A stretch of 64,000 nt of DNA, from the NCBI GenBank assembly GCA_963836605.1, contig CAWIKB010000014.1, positions 124,001 to 188,000 on the forward strand. The letters run 5' to 3'. Positions 18,914-28,073 of the stretch are shown here, in pieces (positions within the stretch are counted from its first letter, which is position 1; every line of letters begins with the position of its first letter). The notes under the pieces were generated by a model. It ran no database searches. It saw only the letters and a list, made by a program, of their open reading frames with translations, and had not been told where the DNA came from. Made by a program: the position numbers and the translations under genes. This stretch comes from Bog-473 sp963836605 (GTDB taxonomy: Bacteria; Actinomycetota; Acidimicrobiia; Acidimicrobiales; RAAP-2).

Positions 18914-20364
18914 ACGCGTTCGCCACGCCCGGGGCCGCTTCGGCCGACGAGAGGGCTCTGGAGTACAGCGTCAACGGCCTCTTCAACGAGCAGCCGCTCT
19001 TCTCGGCCTCGACCACCATCAACCGGGCGCAGAAGCTCGTGATCCTGGGCTTTCTGGTGGTCGTGACGGTGTTGGTCTTCCTCTACCCGAGCCAGACCGG
19101 CGTCACCCTCGTCTCGATCGCCATTGTGCTCTATCTGGCCAACCTGGGGGACCGCCTCTTCCTGTTCTCACGCGGGGTCCACAACTCCGCCGAATTCAGG
19201 ATCAGCGACGAGGAGGCGCTCGCCCTACCCGATGCGGAGTTGCCGTTCTACACGGTGCTCGTTCCCGCTTTCAACGAGCCCGAGATCATGTCCCGACTGG
19301 TCGACAACCTCGGTGTCATCGACTATCCGCGGGATCGACTCGAGATCAAGCTCCTCCTCGAGGCCGACGACCAGCCGACCATCCGTGCGGCACGGGAGCA
19401 CCCCGAGAGCTCCTTTCTCCAGATCGTGCTGGTACCGGGAGCCGAACCACGAACCAAGCCCAAGGCCTGCAACTACGGGCTCTTCAACAGCGAGAGTGAA
19501 CTCGTCACGATCTACGACGCCGAGGACATCCCCGATCCTCTCCAGCTTCGACGCGTGGTTGTCGCGTTCAGGCGATCCGCGGCGGACGTGGTGTGCGTGC
19601 AAGCCAAATTGAAGTACCACAACGCCGCACAGAACCAGCTCACCCGTTGGTTCTCTTCGGAGTACAACCAGTGGTTCGGCTTCACCCTCCCGGGCCTGAT
19701 GAAGGCCGACGCGCCGATACCGCTCGGTGGCACGTCCAATCACTGCAAGACGCGCGTGTTGCAGGAGATGGGCGGGTGGGACCCGTTCAACGTGACCGAG
19801 GATGCTGATCTGGGTATGCGCATCGCGCGGTTGGGCTACCGGACAGCCATGTTGGATTCGGTCACTCTGGAGGAAGCCAACAGCGACACCATCAACTGGA
19901 TCCGTCAGCGTTCGCGTTGGTACAAGGGCTATCTCCAGACCTTTCTCGTCCACGCCCGCCAGCCGCGTGTCCTGGCCCGCCAGCTGGGATGGAAGAGCGC
20001 CCTGCAGTTTGTCAGCGTGACGGCCGGCACCCCGGTGATTTCGCTCATCAACGTGGTCTTCTGGACCCTCACCATCGCCTGGGAGCTCGGTGAGCCGAGC
20101 TTCATCCGCGCCCTGTTCCCGTGGTTCATCTTCTATCCGGCGGTTGCTTCACTCGTGCTGGGCAACTGCTCCATCATCTACTGCGGGCTGGTGGCGGCCC
20201 GCGTCGATCGCACGCCGCAGCTCATCTTTGCCTGTCTCACCGTCCCGCTCTACTGGCTGCTCATGAGCGTGGCCGCGGTGAAGGCATTCGTCCAGCTCGT
20301 CTTTCAACCTTCCTATTGGGAGAAAACAGTCCATGGCCTCGACGCTCACCGCCTCTCCACCTGA
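18910..20364 (+). CDS. BcsA/CeSA-like family 2 processive glycosyltransferase
   Basis: 484 residues with two N-terminal helices (LVILGFLVVVTVLVFL, VSIAIVLYLANLG), a cytosolic GT2 domain and about four C-terminal helices. The processive synthase motifs are complete: LLLEADDQPT (first Asp), YDAEDIPDP (DxD-like), VTEDADLG (TED, catalytic base) and QRSRW (QxxRW, acceptor site). KPKACNYGLF is also typical. The PilZ domain of proteobacterial BcsA is missing, so cyclic-di-GMP control is not expected through this subunit. It should polymerise a beta-linked glycan from a nucleotide sugar and pass it to the BcsB-like protein encoded two genes upstream. Glucose versus other sugar cannot be told by eye. 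ATGA overlap with the previous gene. Confidence 0.85.
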   Translation: MNAFATPGAASADERALEYSVNGLFNEQPLFSASTTINRAQKLVILGFLVVVTVLVFLYPSQTGVTLVSIAIVLYLANLGDRLFLFSRGVHNSAEFRISDEEALALPDAELPFYTVLVPAFNEPEIMSRLVDNLGVIDYPRDRLEIKLLLEADDQPTIRAAREHPESSFLQIVLVPGAEPRTKPKACNYGLFNSESELVTIYDAEDIPDPLQLRRVVVAFRRSAADVVCVQAKLKYHNAAQNQLTRWFSSEYNQWFGFTLPGLMKADAPIPLGGTSNHCKTRVLQEMGGWDPFNVTEDADLGMRIARLGYRTAMLDSVTLEEANSDTINWIRQRSRWYKGYLQTFLVHARQPRVLARQLGWKSALQFVSVTAGTPVISLINVVFWTLTIAWELGEPSFIRALFPWFIFYPAVASLVLGNCSIIYCGLVAARVDRTPQLIFACLTVPLYWLLMSVAAVKAFVQLVFQPSYWEKTVHGLDAHRLST

Positions 20365-22150
20365 GCGGCGGGCCTCAGCGCCCGCAGCGTCTGGTGGCGA
20401 GAGAACGCCACACCCCGGGGTCGAACCCGAGGTGACATCGGCCCGCCCGTCCCGTCGGGGCGTCGGGATGGTCCTCTTCGCCCTTGCTTTCTCGTTCTAC
20501 CTCGTCACCGGCCTGATCTTGATGCTGCACTACGGCTACCACGCCGGCGACGCCATCTCCCGCACCGCCAACGCCAGCTACGTCCTCTTCAGCCGCTACC
20601 CCCACCTTGCCGCGATCGGCTTTGTCTGGAACCCGCTTCCCAGCCTGGTCGAGATACCCATTCTGATGTTCACCGGAGCCTGGCCCGCACTCCTGCATCA
20701 AGGAGCGGCCGGCGCATTCATGTCGGCCGGTTTCATGGCCGGCGCCGTGGTGCAGGTGCGCGGCGTCCTCAGAGATCGCGATCTGTCCGGGCCGTGGGTG
20801 TGGGGCCTCACGGCGATCTTCGCGCTCAATCCGATGGTTGTGCTCTATGGCGGTAACGGTCTGAGTGAGGCGCCCTATCTCTTCTTCACCATCTGGGCGG
20901 TCCGGCGCCTGATCCGTTGGATGCACAGCGACAAGGTCTCGGATCTGGTGGTGGCCGGCATCGCACTGGGGCTCGACTTCCTCACCCGCTACGAAACGGT
21001 GGCCATCGCCTTCGGCGCCACCGCGCTCGTCGTCCTGGTCACCTACGGGCGATCGGACCGACGTGACGAACGGCGTCGGCGAAGGTCCTTCGCCACCCTC
21101 GACGGTTTGATGGTGTTTCTCCCGTTCGCGCTCAGCTTCTTCGCGTGGGCCGGGGTGGGTTGGATCCTCACCGGCAACGCGTTCTCCCAGTTCTCTTCGG
21201 TGTACGGCAACACCAGCCAGACCGCGGTGAACGGCGGGCTGGGAACGAGGCACCTGAATTATTCCATCGCGCAGGTGATGGGCGACGTCGTGCAGATGGA
21301 GCTCTTCGTCCTTGTTGCCATCGTCATCGCCCTCTTTCTCGCCATTCGACGTCGCGATCCCGACTTCTTCCCCTCCCTCACCCTTTTCGGAGCCGGCATC
21401 GCCTTCGTGATGCTGAGCTATGTGACCGGGCAGACGATCCAAAATTTCCGCTACTACATCCTGGCCATTCCGCTCACCATCTTCGCGGTCGCCATGATCC
21501 CGGCCCGAGGCGCGAATGCAGTTCCGTCCTGGTCAGTGGTCTTCTCCCCCGCGGCCATCAGCGGGCCCTCGACGCCAGAGTCGCCATCAAGACGAATCGG
21601 TCGCGTCCTGGGGACATCGGCACTGGCCCTGGTGCTGCTCGCTCCGGCCATCCCTGTCATGGTCCACGCCATGCTGGACCAGAGCGTCGACCTCAGCGAC
21701 TACGGCACGCATTCGGTCCTCAATCCGGAGCGCTATCCGCCTAGTCAGAACGACCAGATCGTGGCGCAGCCGTACGCCCAGTCCATCAGCGACTACCTCG
21801 ACACCTTGCACGTGGCCAACGGTTCGATCCTCATCGACACCTGGGAGGGCTACTCGATCGTCATGACGGCGGACCACATGAAGCAATTCGTCATCACCAG
21901 TGACTACGACTTCACCAGAGACCTCAATGATCCCGCCCGGTTCGGCGTGCGCTATCTGATGGTCCCCCAACCCAAGGGCATCGGCTCTTTGGATGCCTTG
22001 AACCGGCGCTATCCCACCTTGTGGTCCCACGGGGCCGGTATCTCCACTCTCGTTTTGCAGTTCGACGCCCCGATCCCATCCCTTGGCTCGTGGCGCCTCT
22101 ACAGGTTGCAAGGGAATCCACCCTCCGGAAGAGAGGTCACACACGCATGA
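20333..22150 (+). CDS. GT-C-type membrane glycosyltransferase (ArnT/PMT/EmbC-like architecture)
   Basis: 605 residues. A cytosolic Pro-rich start is followed by about ten membrane helices and an outer domain at the C-terminus (from about 445, NPERYPPSQNDQIVAQPYAQ). The first outer loop after the first helix holds YHAGDAISRTANASYV, whose Asp fits the GT-C catalytic position. These enzymes use polyprenyl-phosphate sugars on the outer face. Donor candidates are encoded nearby: decaprenylphosphoryl-arabinose (dprE1/E2) and a polyprenyl-phosphate hexose from the next gene. It overlaps the GT2 synthase gene by 32 bp, with its own GGGAG, and the following gene by ATGA. Acceptor unknown. Confidence 0.75.
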   Translation: MASTLTASPPERRASAPAASGGERTPHPGVEPEVTSARPSRRGVGMVLFALAFSFYLVTGLILMLHYGYHAGDAISRTANASYVLFSRYPHLAAIGFVWNPLPSLVEIPILMFTGAWPALLHQGAAGAFMSAGFMAGAVVQVRGVLRDRDLSGPWVWGLTAIFALNPMVVLYGGNGLSEAPYLFFTIWAVRRLIRWMHSDKVSDLVVAGIALGLDFLTRYETVAIAFGATALVVLVTYGRSDRRDERRRRRSFATLDGLMVFLPFALSFFAWAGVGWILTGNAFSQFSSVYGNTSQTAVNGGLGTRHLNYSIAQVMGDVVQMELFVLVAIVIALFLAIRRRDPDFFPSLTLFGAGIAFVMLSYVTGQTIQNFRYYILAIPLTIFAVAMIPARGANAVPSWSVVFSPAAISGPSTPESPSRRIGRVLGTSALALVLLAPAIPVMVHAMLDQSVDLSDYGTHSVLNPERYPPSQNDQIVAQPYAQSISDYLDTLHVANGSILIDTWEGYSIVMTADHMKQFVITSDYDFTRDLNDPARFGVRYLMVPQPKGIGSLDALNRRYPTLWSHGAGISTLVLQFDAPIPSLGSWRLYRLQGNPPSGREVTHA

Positions 22151-23073
22151 AACTTGAAGAATTGACAGAGACGATCGATGTGGATGAGTTGAGGTCCGTT
22201 CTCGAGATCGAGAACCAGATCGACGGTTTGTGGGCCGATCCGATCAGCGATCGGGAAGGCGATCTCGACCTGACGGTGGTGGTGCCGTACTTCAACCCCG
22301 GAGACCGCCTGCGGCCCACCATCGACGGCCTGATCGAGTCCTTGTCGAAGACGGGGCTGCACTACGAAGTCATCGCGGTCTCCGACGGGTCGACTGATCA
22401 GAGTGAAGCTTCGCTCGATGGCCTCCCGTCGCACATCCTCCGGTCCGTCCCCCTTGCCGTGAACCAAGGCAAGGGGAACGCCCTCCGTGTCGGCCTCGGC
22501 CTCGGCCGTGGCCGTTGGCTGGCCTTCATCGATGCCGATGGGGATCTGCCGCCGAACCAGATGGCGGAGGCGTTCACCATCGCGCGGGCCGAGAGTCCGG
22601 ACATCCTCATCGGTTCGAAGCGGCACCCAGACTCGAAGGTGCACACGTCGCCACTCCGTCGTCTGTATTCCAAGGTCTGGCAAATGCTGGTCTCCGCGCC
22701 ATTTCGCCTTCACGTCAGCGACACGCAAACCGGGTTGAAGGTCATGCGACGTAACGTCGTGGTGGACGCACTGCCGCTCATGGTTGAAAAGGGATTCGCC
22801 TTCGACCTCGAGCTGCTGGTCATCGCCAAGTGTCTCGGGTACGACCGCTTCGTCGAAATGCCGGTGGAGATCATCGAAAGAACGGTCAGCACCGTCTCCC
22901 TGGGTACGGCCGCATCGATGATGCGCCAAGCGGCGGCTATCTTCGCCCGTCGTTACGTTCGTCACAGCTATGACGCGGCGGCGTCCGTGGCGGATGACCG
23001 GTCCCCGCGGCATAGGGGTCAGGGTCATCCCACGCTGCACTTGTCCGGCGCCAGCGAGAGCTTCGCCGCATAG
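22147..23073 (+). CDS. DPM1/GtrB-like polyprenyl-phosphate glycosyltransferase (GT2)
   Basis: 308 residues. A GT-A domain with LTVVVPYFNPGDRL, VIAVSDGSTDQS, NQGKGNALRVGL and FIDADGDLPPNQM (DxD) matches dolichyl/polyprenyl-phosphate mannose or glucose synthases. SDTQTGLKVMRR is the other conserved family segment. No long C-terminal membrane region is present, so it would work at the inner face of the membrane. It most likely loads a hexose onto polyprenyl phosphate for the GT-C enzyme encoded immediately upstream (ATGA overlap). The last 40 residues are low-complexity. Confidence 0.85.
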   Translation: MKLEELTETIDVDELRSVLEIENQIDGLWADPISDREGDLDLTVVVPYFNPGDRLRPTIDGLIESLSKTGLHYEVIAVSDGSTDQSEASLDGLPSHILRSVPLAVNQGKGNALRVGLGLGRGRWLAFIDADGDLPPNQMAEAFTIARAESPDILIGSKRHPDSKVHTSPLRRLYSKVWQMLVSAPFRLHVSDTQTGLKVMRRNVVVDALPLMVEKGFAFDLELLVIAKCLGYDRFVEMPVEIIERTVSTVSLGTAASMMRQAAAIFARRYVRHSYDAAASVADDRSPRHRGQGHPTLHLSGASESFAA

Positions 23074-23106
23074 TGCGTCACCATAGAGACAGCAAGAGGC
23101 CCCACG

Positions 23107-23349
23107 ATGAAGTCGGTCGCCCCAATGTCACCTGACCCCGGTCCCACGCCGTGGCGACGCTGGTACCGCCGGCTTTTGGGCTGGCGCGACGCGTCTCCGA
23201 CAACGCCCGGCCATGACACGGTGCAGATCACCGGCGCGGCCCTGTCCGACGGACTGAACGCCCGGCCCATCGATCTTCCACGAGACGATGACCAGACGAG
23301 ATCGGTGCACCTGATGGAGGAGCTCCGCCGGACCACTCTTTCTGAGTAG
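23107..23349 (+). CDS. Small hypothetical protein at the end of the polysaccharide operon
   Basis: 80 residues, hydrophilic, with a Trp/Arg cluster (WRRWYRRLLGWR) near the start and an acidic C-terminal half. No family recognised. It lies 33 bp after the glycosyltransferase gene on the same strand, with AGAGG upstream of the ATG, so it is plausible as the last gene of the operon. Confidence 0.45.
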   Translation: MKSVAPMSPDPGPTPWRRWYRRLLGWRDASPTTPGHDTVQITGAALSDGLNARPIDLPRDDDQTRSVHLMEELRRTTLSE

Positions 23350-23481
23350 GGAGCGCCGAACGGGGCGCGTGCGCCTCCTTCGTCCGAATTGATGGTGGAC
23401 GGTGCAGCGGCGCGTCTTTCGACGCGCGCTTGACTCCGTGCCGATCGGCGGTGATACTCGCCAACCCACAAGGGGGTTGCG

Positions 23482-25103
23482 ATGCATGGTCGGATGTTCG
23501 CACGTCGCTTCATCGCTCGGTCCGCCATCGGCAATGCGGGCGGTGGTGCGCCCCCGAGTCGCAGCCGCCTTCCTTCGCGGAGCCGTGGTGTGCTCGTCGT
23601 CACCACGGGCTTGCTCTCCGGGGCGGGCTTCGTCTTCGCGCCGACGGTGACCGGAGCCTCCCCTCCCGGCTGGGCCAACCCGTCGTCGTCCAACTCGGCT
23701 CTCGGTGCGTTCGGTCAGGGTTCACCGTCTGCCGCGCCCGATCAGAGTGCGTCGTCGTCGTCGACGACAACAACGGTGAGTCCAGCTGTGACGGCTCTCT
23801 CGCCCACGTCGGTGACGGCCGGCGGCGGTGCCACCGTCACCATCACCGGAACCGCCTTTACCGGAGCGACTGCGGTGGATTTCGGCCCCAATGCATCGTC
23901 GAACTTCACCGTCCAGGCTGACACTTCCATTACCGCTGTCGCGCCGGTCGGCGCCAACACCGTCGCCGTGCGCGTGGTGACGCCTGGCGGGACGAGCGCC
24001 CTGGTCAAGGCCGATCGCCTGACCTACGCACCGACCGGACAGCTACCGGTCACCGTCACTGGAAGCTCCCTCGAAGTCGGGGGTGTCCCGACCACCTTCA
24101 CTGGCGTCAACGCCTATGAGCTCGCCACCGACTACGGGGTCAACGGAGGATGTGGCGACATGAGCTCGCCGGCCCAGTTGGCGTCGCTCTTCTCGACACT
24201 GGCGCCGGATTCGATCGTCCGCTTCGATGCCTTTCAGGGGAGCATGGCGACGAACTACTACACGGGCCAGCTCGATTGGGCACCGATCGACCAGATCTTC
24301 TCCCTGGCCGCGCAATACGATGTGTACCTGATTCCCGTCATTACCGGTCAAGCGGCCGGATGCGACGGTGGACATTGGCAGGACCCGACGTGGTACAAGG
24401 GCGGGTACAAGAGTGTGTTCAATACGACCGCCAACTCCGACGGCCTCGGCCTGGACCCACTCTCGTACTGGCAGTTCATGCAGGATCTGGTCAGTCGCTA
24501 TTCCGCTTCTCCCGCGCTCGCGATGTGGGAGCCCATCAGCGAGCCCGACCCGGCCACCTGCCCCGCGGCCGATCAACCCAGCAATTGCGCCGGCAATGCG
24601 ACCTGCCCCAGTGAGTCGACGGCAACATCGGCCCTCCAGACGTTCTATACGAATGTGGGGGAAGAATTCACACGCTGGACCCGGGCAGTCTCGTCGAGGA
24701 CGGCTCGATCGACGGAGGACAGTGCGGTACCACCAACGGTGACTTCGCGACGGTGGCATCGAGCCCCGGGATTGACGTCCTCAGCATTCACTACTACCCG
24801 GATCAGTTGCCCGGGGGCGGCAATGACTGGAGCGGGTTCAATGCCCGGCTGGCTCAAGAGGCCACACTCGGAATGCCGGTTGTCACAGGCGAGATGGGTA
24901 TTGTGGCCGGCGACACCGGTGATCCCTCCTGCGAAACGCTGGCGCAGCGAGCGACCGATCTCCAGTCGGAGGCGTCAGCGCAATTCACGTCGGGTGTCAG
25001 TGCCTTCTTGGTGTGGAGCTGGGATCCGGCTTCCCTGGGTCCGTGTAGCTACAACACCGGCGCCGGCGACCCCCTCATGACCTGGCTCGACGCCCCATCG
25101 TGA
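23482..25103 (+). CDS. Secreted GH5-like glycoside hydrolase with IPT/TIG domain (one frameshift)
   Basis: About 540 residues after correction. A twin-Arg-like basic start and hydrophobic segment (GVLVVTTGLLSGAGFVF) form the signal peptide, a Ser/Thr linker follows, then an IPT/TIG immunoglobulin-like domain (VTALSPTSVTAGGGATVTITG). The catalytic domain starts near residue 195. Its acid/base Glu is probably in MWEPISEPD and its nucleophile in VVTGEMGI; HYYPDQ and FLVWSWDP also fit GH5-like barrels. The frame breaks near 24664 (GEE to HTLDPGSLVEDG); here one base is missing rather than added. It could trim or remodel the beta-glycan made by the adjacent synthase, a common pairing with cellulose synthases. 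Confidence 0.78.
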
Positions 25104-25156
25104 GCCGGGGCCGGCGCGCACTGGAGCGCTGGCCGCGGGAGGAAGTCGCTTCAGGA

Positions 25157-25184
25157 GCGCTCGGGAGTCAGCGCTCGGGAGTCA
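25157..25184. repeat. Tandem 14-bp duplication at end of GH16 gene
   Basis: GCGCTCGGGAGTCA occurs twice in direct succession (25157-25170 and 25171-25184). The second copy contains the GH16 stop codon (TGA, minus strand). A short slippage duplication between two convergent hydrolase genes; function unlikely. Confidence 0.7.
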
Positions 25185-26153
25185 GGGCTCGGCCTGCCAG
25201 GCTCGAACGTATTTGATCTCGGTCGTGGCCGGAAGTGGAGTGGTCGCAGGATCGAAATTGTTCGAGCCGATCCCGAGAGCCTGCGTCAGGTTGATGAACA
25301 TCGGCTGATTGAAGGGTGCGCCCGGAGCGCCCAGGAACTCGTCGAAGTGGTCGATCATGCATGTGGCCCCGTTGTAGATCACCGAAATGGTTGTCGATGA
25401 CCATTCGAGCACAAAGTCGTTGAACCGGTTGGGGCGGATGGTGCAGGAATCGGAGGTAACCATGTTCGTATCGGTGGCGGCACTCATGTCCATGAGATTC
25501 GGGAGGTAGTGAAAGTAGGGGATGGCCAAGCCAGGTTCATTGCTGTAGGTCTCCGCGATGTCCATCTCACCGGCCGTTCCGCTCTGCGGATACAGCCAGA
25601 AGGATGACTGGAGGCCGGCGATCTCTGATGCCGGTACCTTGGCCAAGACCTCGACGCGACCGAGGGTTTGCGTGTACAACCGCGACGTTGTCACGTAGCC
25701 GCTCGTGTACAGCGTCCTGAAGTTCCCCAGTGGGTCATCACACGTGAACGGGGCGGCCAGTTTCCGAGCGGTCAGACTCAGATAACCGTTGCGGACCGAG
25801 ATATTCTTCGGGCTGTTGACGAAGCAGGCCATTTCTCCCGACGTGTAGCCGCTCGTCGCCGTCTCGACGGGCGTCCACTCGTTGGTGTCGAGGGAGGTAC
25901 CGTTGAATTCGGAGTCAAATGTGCACCGCCACGTTGTGCCGTCGGCGACCAGCGTCGGTCGGTCACCGCACGACGGGGTCTCGAGGGTGGCGGCTTCCGC
26001 GCTGGCAGAGTGGACCGTGAACCCTGGTCCCGCGCCCACTACGCCGGGAACAGTCCAATCGGCCAGAACCAGAACAAGAACAATCGGGACCAGCGATGCC
26101 AGCCATCGTCCCGCGCCCGCGGTCGTTCCCGCTCCATTCGGTACTCCGCCCAC
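25182..26153 (-). CDS. Secreted GH16 glycoside hydrolase (beta-glucanase/laminarinase-like)
   Basis: 323 residues. A signal peptide (WLASLVPIVLVLVLADWTVPG) precedes a jelly-roll domain with the GH16 signature GEMDIAET (two catalytic Glu around Asp). W...FDSEFNGTSLDTNEW at the start, GYVTTSRLYTQTLGRVEVLAKVP and the FVLEWSSTTISVIYNG strand are typical of the family. It would cleave beta-1,3/1,4-glucans or transfer glycans outside the cell. GTG 26153, with GGAG six bases upstream, is chosen over an ATG at 26306 because the longer form would leave only 11 bp to the divergent gene and puts 51 unusual residues before the signal peptide. Convergent with the GH5-like gene. Confidence 0.87.
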   Translation of the reverse strand: MGGVPNGAGTTAGAGRWLASLVPIVLVLVLADWTVPGVVGAGPGFTVHSASAEAATLETPSCGDRPTLVADGTTWRCTFDSEFNGTSLDTNEWTPVETATSGYTSGEMACFVNSPKNISVRNGYLSLTARKLAAPFTCDDPLGNFRTLYTSGYVTTSRLYTQTLGRVEVLAKVPASEIAGLQSSFWLYPQSGTAGEMDIAETYSNEPGLAIPYFHYLPNLMDMSAATDTNMVTSDSCTIRPNRFNDFVLEWSSTTISVIYNGATCMIDHFDEFLGAPGAPFNQPMFINLTQALGIGSNNFDPATTPLPATTEIKYVRAWQAEP

Positions 26154-26317
26154 CGTGTACTCCAATCCGCCTAGATACGATCCGTTGATCTTGAAATACA
26201 GCCCGAAATGTAGCCGCACGGATCGGTCTTGTTCGAACACAGGCTGAAATGGGGTGGCGCAATATCCGTTGCTACCGTGTCCCAGACGGTTGAGACCGGA
26301 AACCAAAAAGGAGACCC

Positions 26318-27043
26318 ATGCAAACTCGAGTGAGCGAGATCGCCGACCGCATCTACCAATTCTCCACCTTCGTTCCCGAGGTTGGACCGACGGGCTTCAC
26401 CTTCAATCAGTACCTCATCGACGACGAGCAGCCCTTGCTGTTCCATACGGGACACCGAGCCACGTTCCCTCTTGTTGCCGAGGCCATCGCCACCGTCACA
26501 CCGCTCGAGAATCTTCGATGGATCACCTTCGGCCACGTCGAGGCCGATGAGTGCGGCGCCATGAACAATCTGCTGGCGGCCGCGCCCCGGGCCGAAGTGG
26601 CACACGGGATTCTCGGGTGCCTGGTCTCGCTCAACGACCTGGCCGATCGCGTGCCGGTACCGCTTGCCGACGGCCAGGTCATCGACTTGGGGGACCACCG
26701 GGTCCGGCATATCGAAACCCCACATGTCCCCCACGCCTGGGAGGCCAGGTTGTTGTACGAGGAGAGCACCAACACCCTGTTGTGTGGCGATCTCTTCACC
26801 CAACTGGGCGATACGCCGGCCATGACGACCGACGACATCCTCGAGCCCGCCGGTCAGGCCGAAGACGTCTTCGGTGCCAGCTGTCTCACGCCGACGACCG
26901 GGTCGACGATCCGAGGGCTCGCCGCACTGGCCCCCTCCACGCTCGCCGTCATGCACGGGTCGTGTTTCACCGGCGACGGGGCCAAGGCCTTGGGGGCCCT
27001 GGCGGATGACTACGACGCCCGGCTCGCCGCCGCCGGTTCCTGA
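26318..27043 (+). CDS. Metallo-beta-lactamase-fold di-iron (ODP/flavodiiron-like) protein
   Basis: 241 residues, consisting only of the metallo-hydrolase domain. The metal ligands match the flavodiiron/ODP branch: HVEADECG (HxExD), HVPHAWEARLL (His), CGDLFTQ (Asp) and AVMHGSCF (His). In flavodiiron proteins this site reduces O2 or NO. Here the flavodoxin domain is absent, as in stand-alone ODP proteins implicated in oxygen sensing. No redox partner gene lies next to it. The ATG follows a good AAGGAG sequence (26306-26311 area). Confidence 0.82.
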   Translation: MQTRVSEIADRIYQFSTFVPEVGPTGFTFNQYLIDDEQPLLFHTGHRATFPLVAEAIATVTPLENLRWITFGHVEADECGAMNNLLAAAPRAEVAHGILGCLVSLNDLADRVPVPLADGQVIDLGDHRVRHIETPHVPHAWEARLLYEESTNTLLCGDLFTQLGDTPAMTTDDILEPAGQAEDVFGASCLTPTTGSTIRGLAALAPSTLAVMHGSCFTGDGAKALGALADDYDARLAAAGS

Positions 27044-27465
27044 GTCACACCTCGCCTGACCGGCGGACGCCACTCGTCGCCGGTTGGGCTACCTGATCAG
27101 GACAAATGGAGATTCCGCCGCCGCTTGCCCATTCTTCGGCCTAGAAAGGGTCTTGGGTGTAGAGCTGCCATCGACCGTTGCCAAGAGCTACGTCGAGCTG
27201 GAATTGAAAGCAGCCGTGTCAAGCATCCGGATGGCGTAAGTGGATTTCGATCCTGAAGACATTCCTTCGGATCGGGTGCAAATCCGAGCGCCGTTGGCTT
27301 GATCAGACTCAGGTTGCCAGCCGTCCACCGTGGCAGGTGCCTGCCTACCCGGTGAAGTGGGACAGCCCCTGGCTCTGCGGGGACTTCCACTGGCGCATCC
27401 ACCGGCACACTTGTGATTCAAGATTCTGATTGTCGTCAGCCCAGGGCTGTGGAAGCCTCTTGGCG
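27044..27465. other. Non-coding stretch with two hairpins
   Basis: 422 bp of lower GC without a gene I can support. Two inverted repeats are visible. GGCAGG-TG-CCTGCC lies at 27332-27345. An arm AGTGGGA starting at 27356 pairs with TTCCACT ending at 27391 and encloses a CCCC/GGGG pair. A T-arm-like CGGAT...ATCCG occurs at about 27269-27287 but no full tRNA can be folded. It may hold a terminator, the promoter of the GFA gene, or a small RNA. Confidence 0.35.
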
Positions 27466-27891
27466 ATGACCCGAACTGCCGAATGCGCATGTGGACGAGT
27501 ACAAATCACGGTCGAGAAGGAGCCGCTCGGCATCGTTGCCTGCCACTGCGAGTTCTGCCAGAGACGGACGGGCAGCGTCTTTCAAGTGAGCGCTGTCTTC
27601 TCAGATGATGCGAACATTGCGATCACGGGCGAAACCAAGATCTACAACGGCCTTGAAACCGATGGTGTCGGTACCGCAATCGGAGACGATGTCAGCTACC
27701 ACTTCTGTCCAACCTGTGGTTCGACGATGTATTGGACATTTGAAGGGCGCCCAATCAAGGTGATCGCCGTCGGCAACTTTGCGGATGCGGACTTTCCCAC
27801 CCCAAAGGCGGAGTTGCACACGCCCTTCCGCCACCGCTGGGTGCAGCCCGTCGAGGGGGCAGAACAGTTTGAGGGCTTCCGGCCAACGTAG
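27466..27891 (+). CDS. GFA family (CENP-V/GFA) zinc protein
   Basis: 141 residues with the full GFA zinc-site pattern: CACGRVQ, ACHCEFCQRRTGS and FCPTCGSTMYW. The fold binds structural and catalytic zinc; the founding member is the glutathione-dependent formaldehyde-activating enzyme, but most homologues have no known substrate and actinobacteria generally lack glutathione. ATG 27466 is chosen because family similarity starts at once (AECACGRV). It stands alone, with more than 170 bp on each side. Confidence 0.87.
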   Translation: MTRTAECACGRVQITVEKEPLGIVACHCEFCQRRTGSVFQVSAVFSDDANIAITGETKIYNGLETDGVGTAIGDDVSYHFCPTCGSTMYWTFEGRPIKVIAVGNFADADFPTPKAELHTPFRHRWVQPVEGAEQFEGFRPT

Positions 27892-28073
27892 ACGGGTCCG
27901 ACGAAGCGGCCGACGGGGGAGGGAGTGTTGCCTTCGGGTTGGATTCGGTCGCAACCAACCAGACACGGAGCCAATAAGCCATAGTGAGTTCAAGCCTGTC
28001 CATCCAATTGTCCCGCTGTGACGTCCAATGGGAGGGTTGCGGGTAATGTTTCGTGCGGTAAACGGGGGTGGAG

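Noticed and set aside
27230..27300. Possible tRNA or tRNA-like element
   Set aside because: Only a T-arm-like CGGAT...ATCCG can be found; no acceptor or anticodon stem fits around it.
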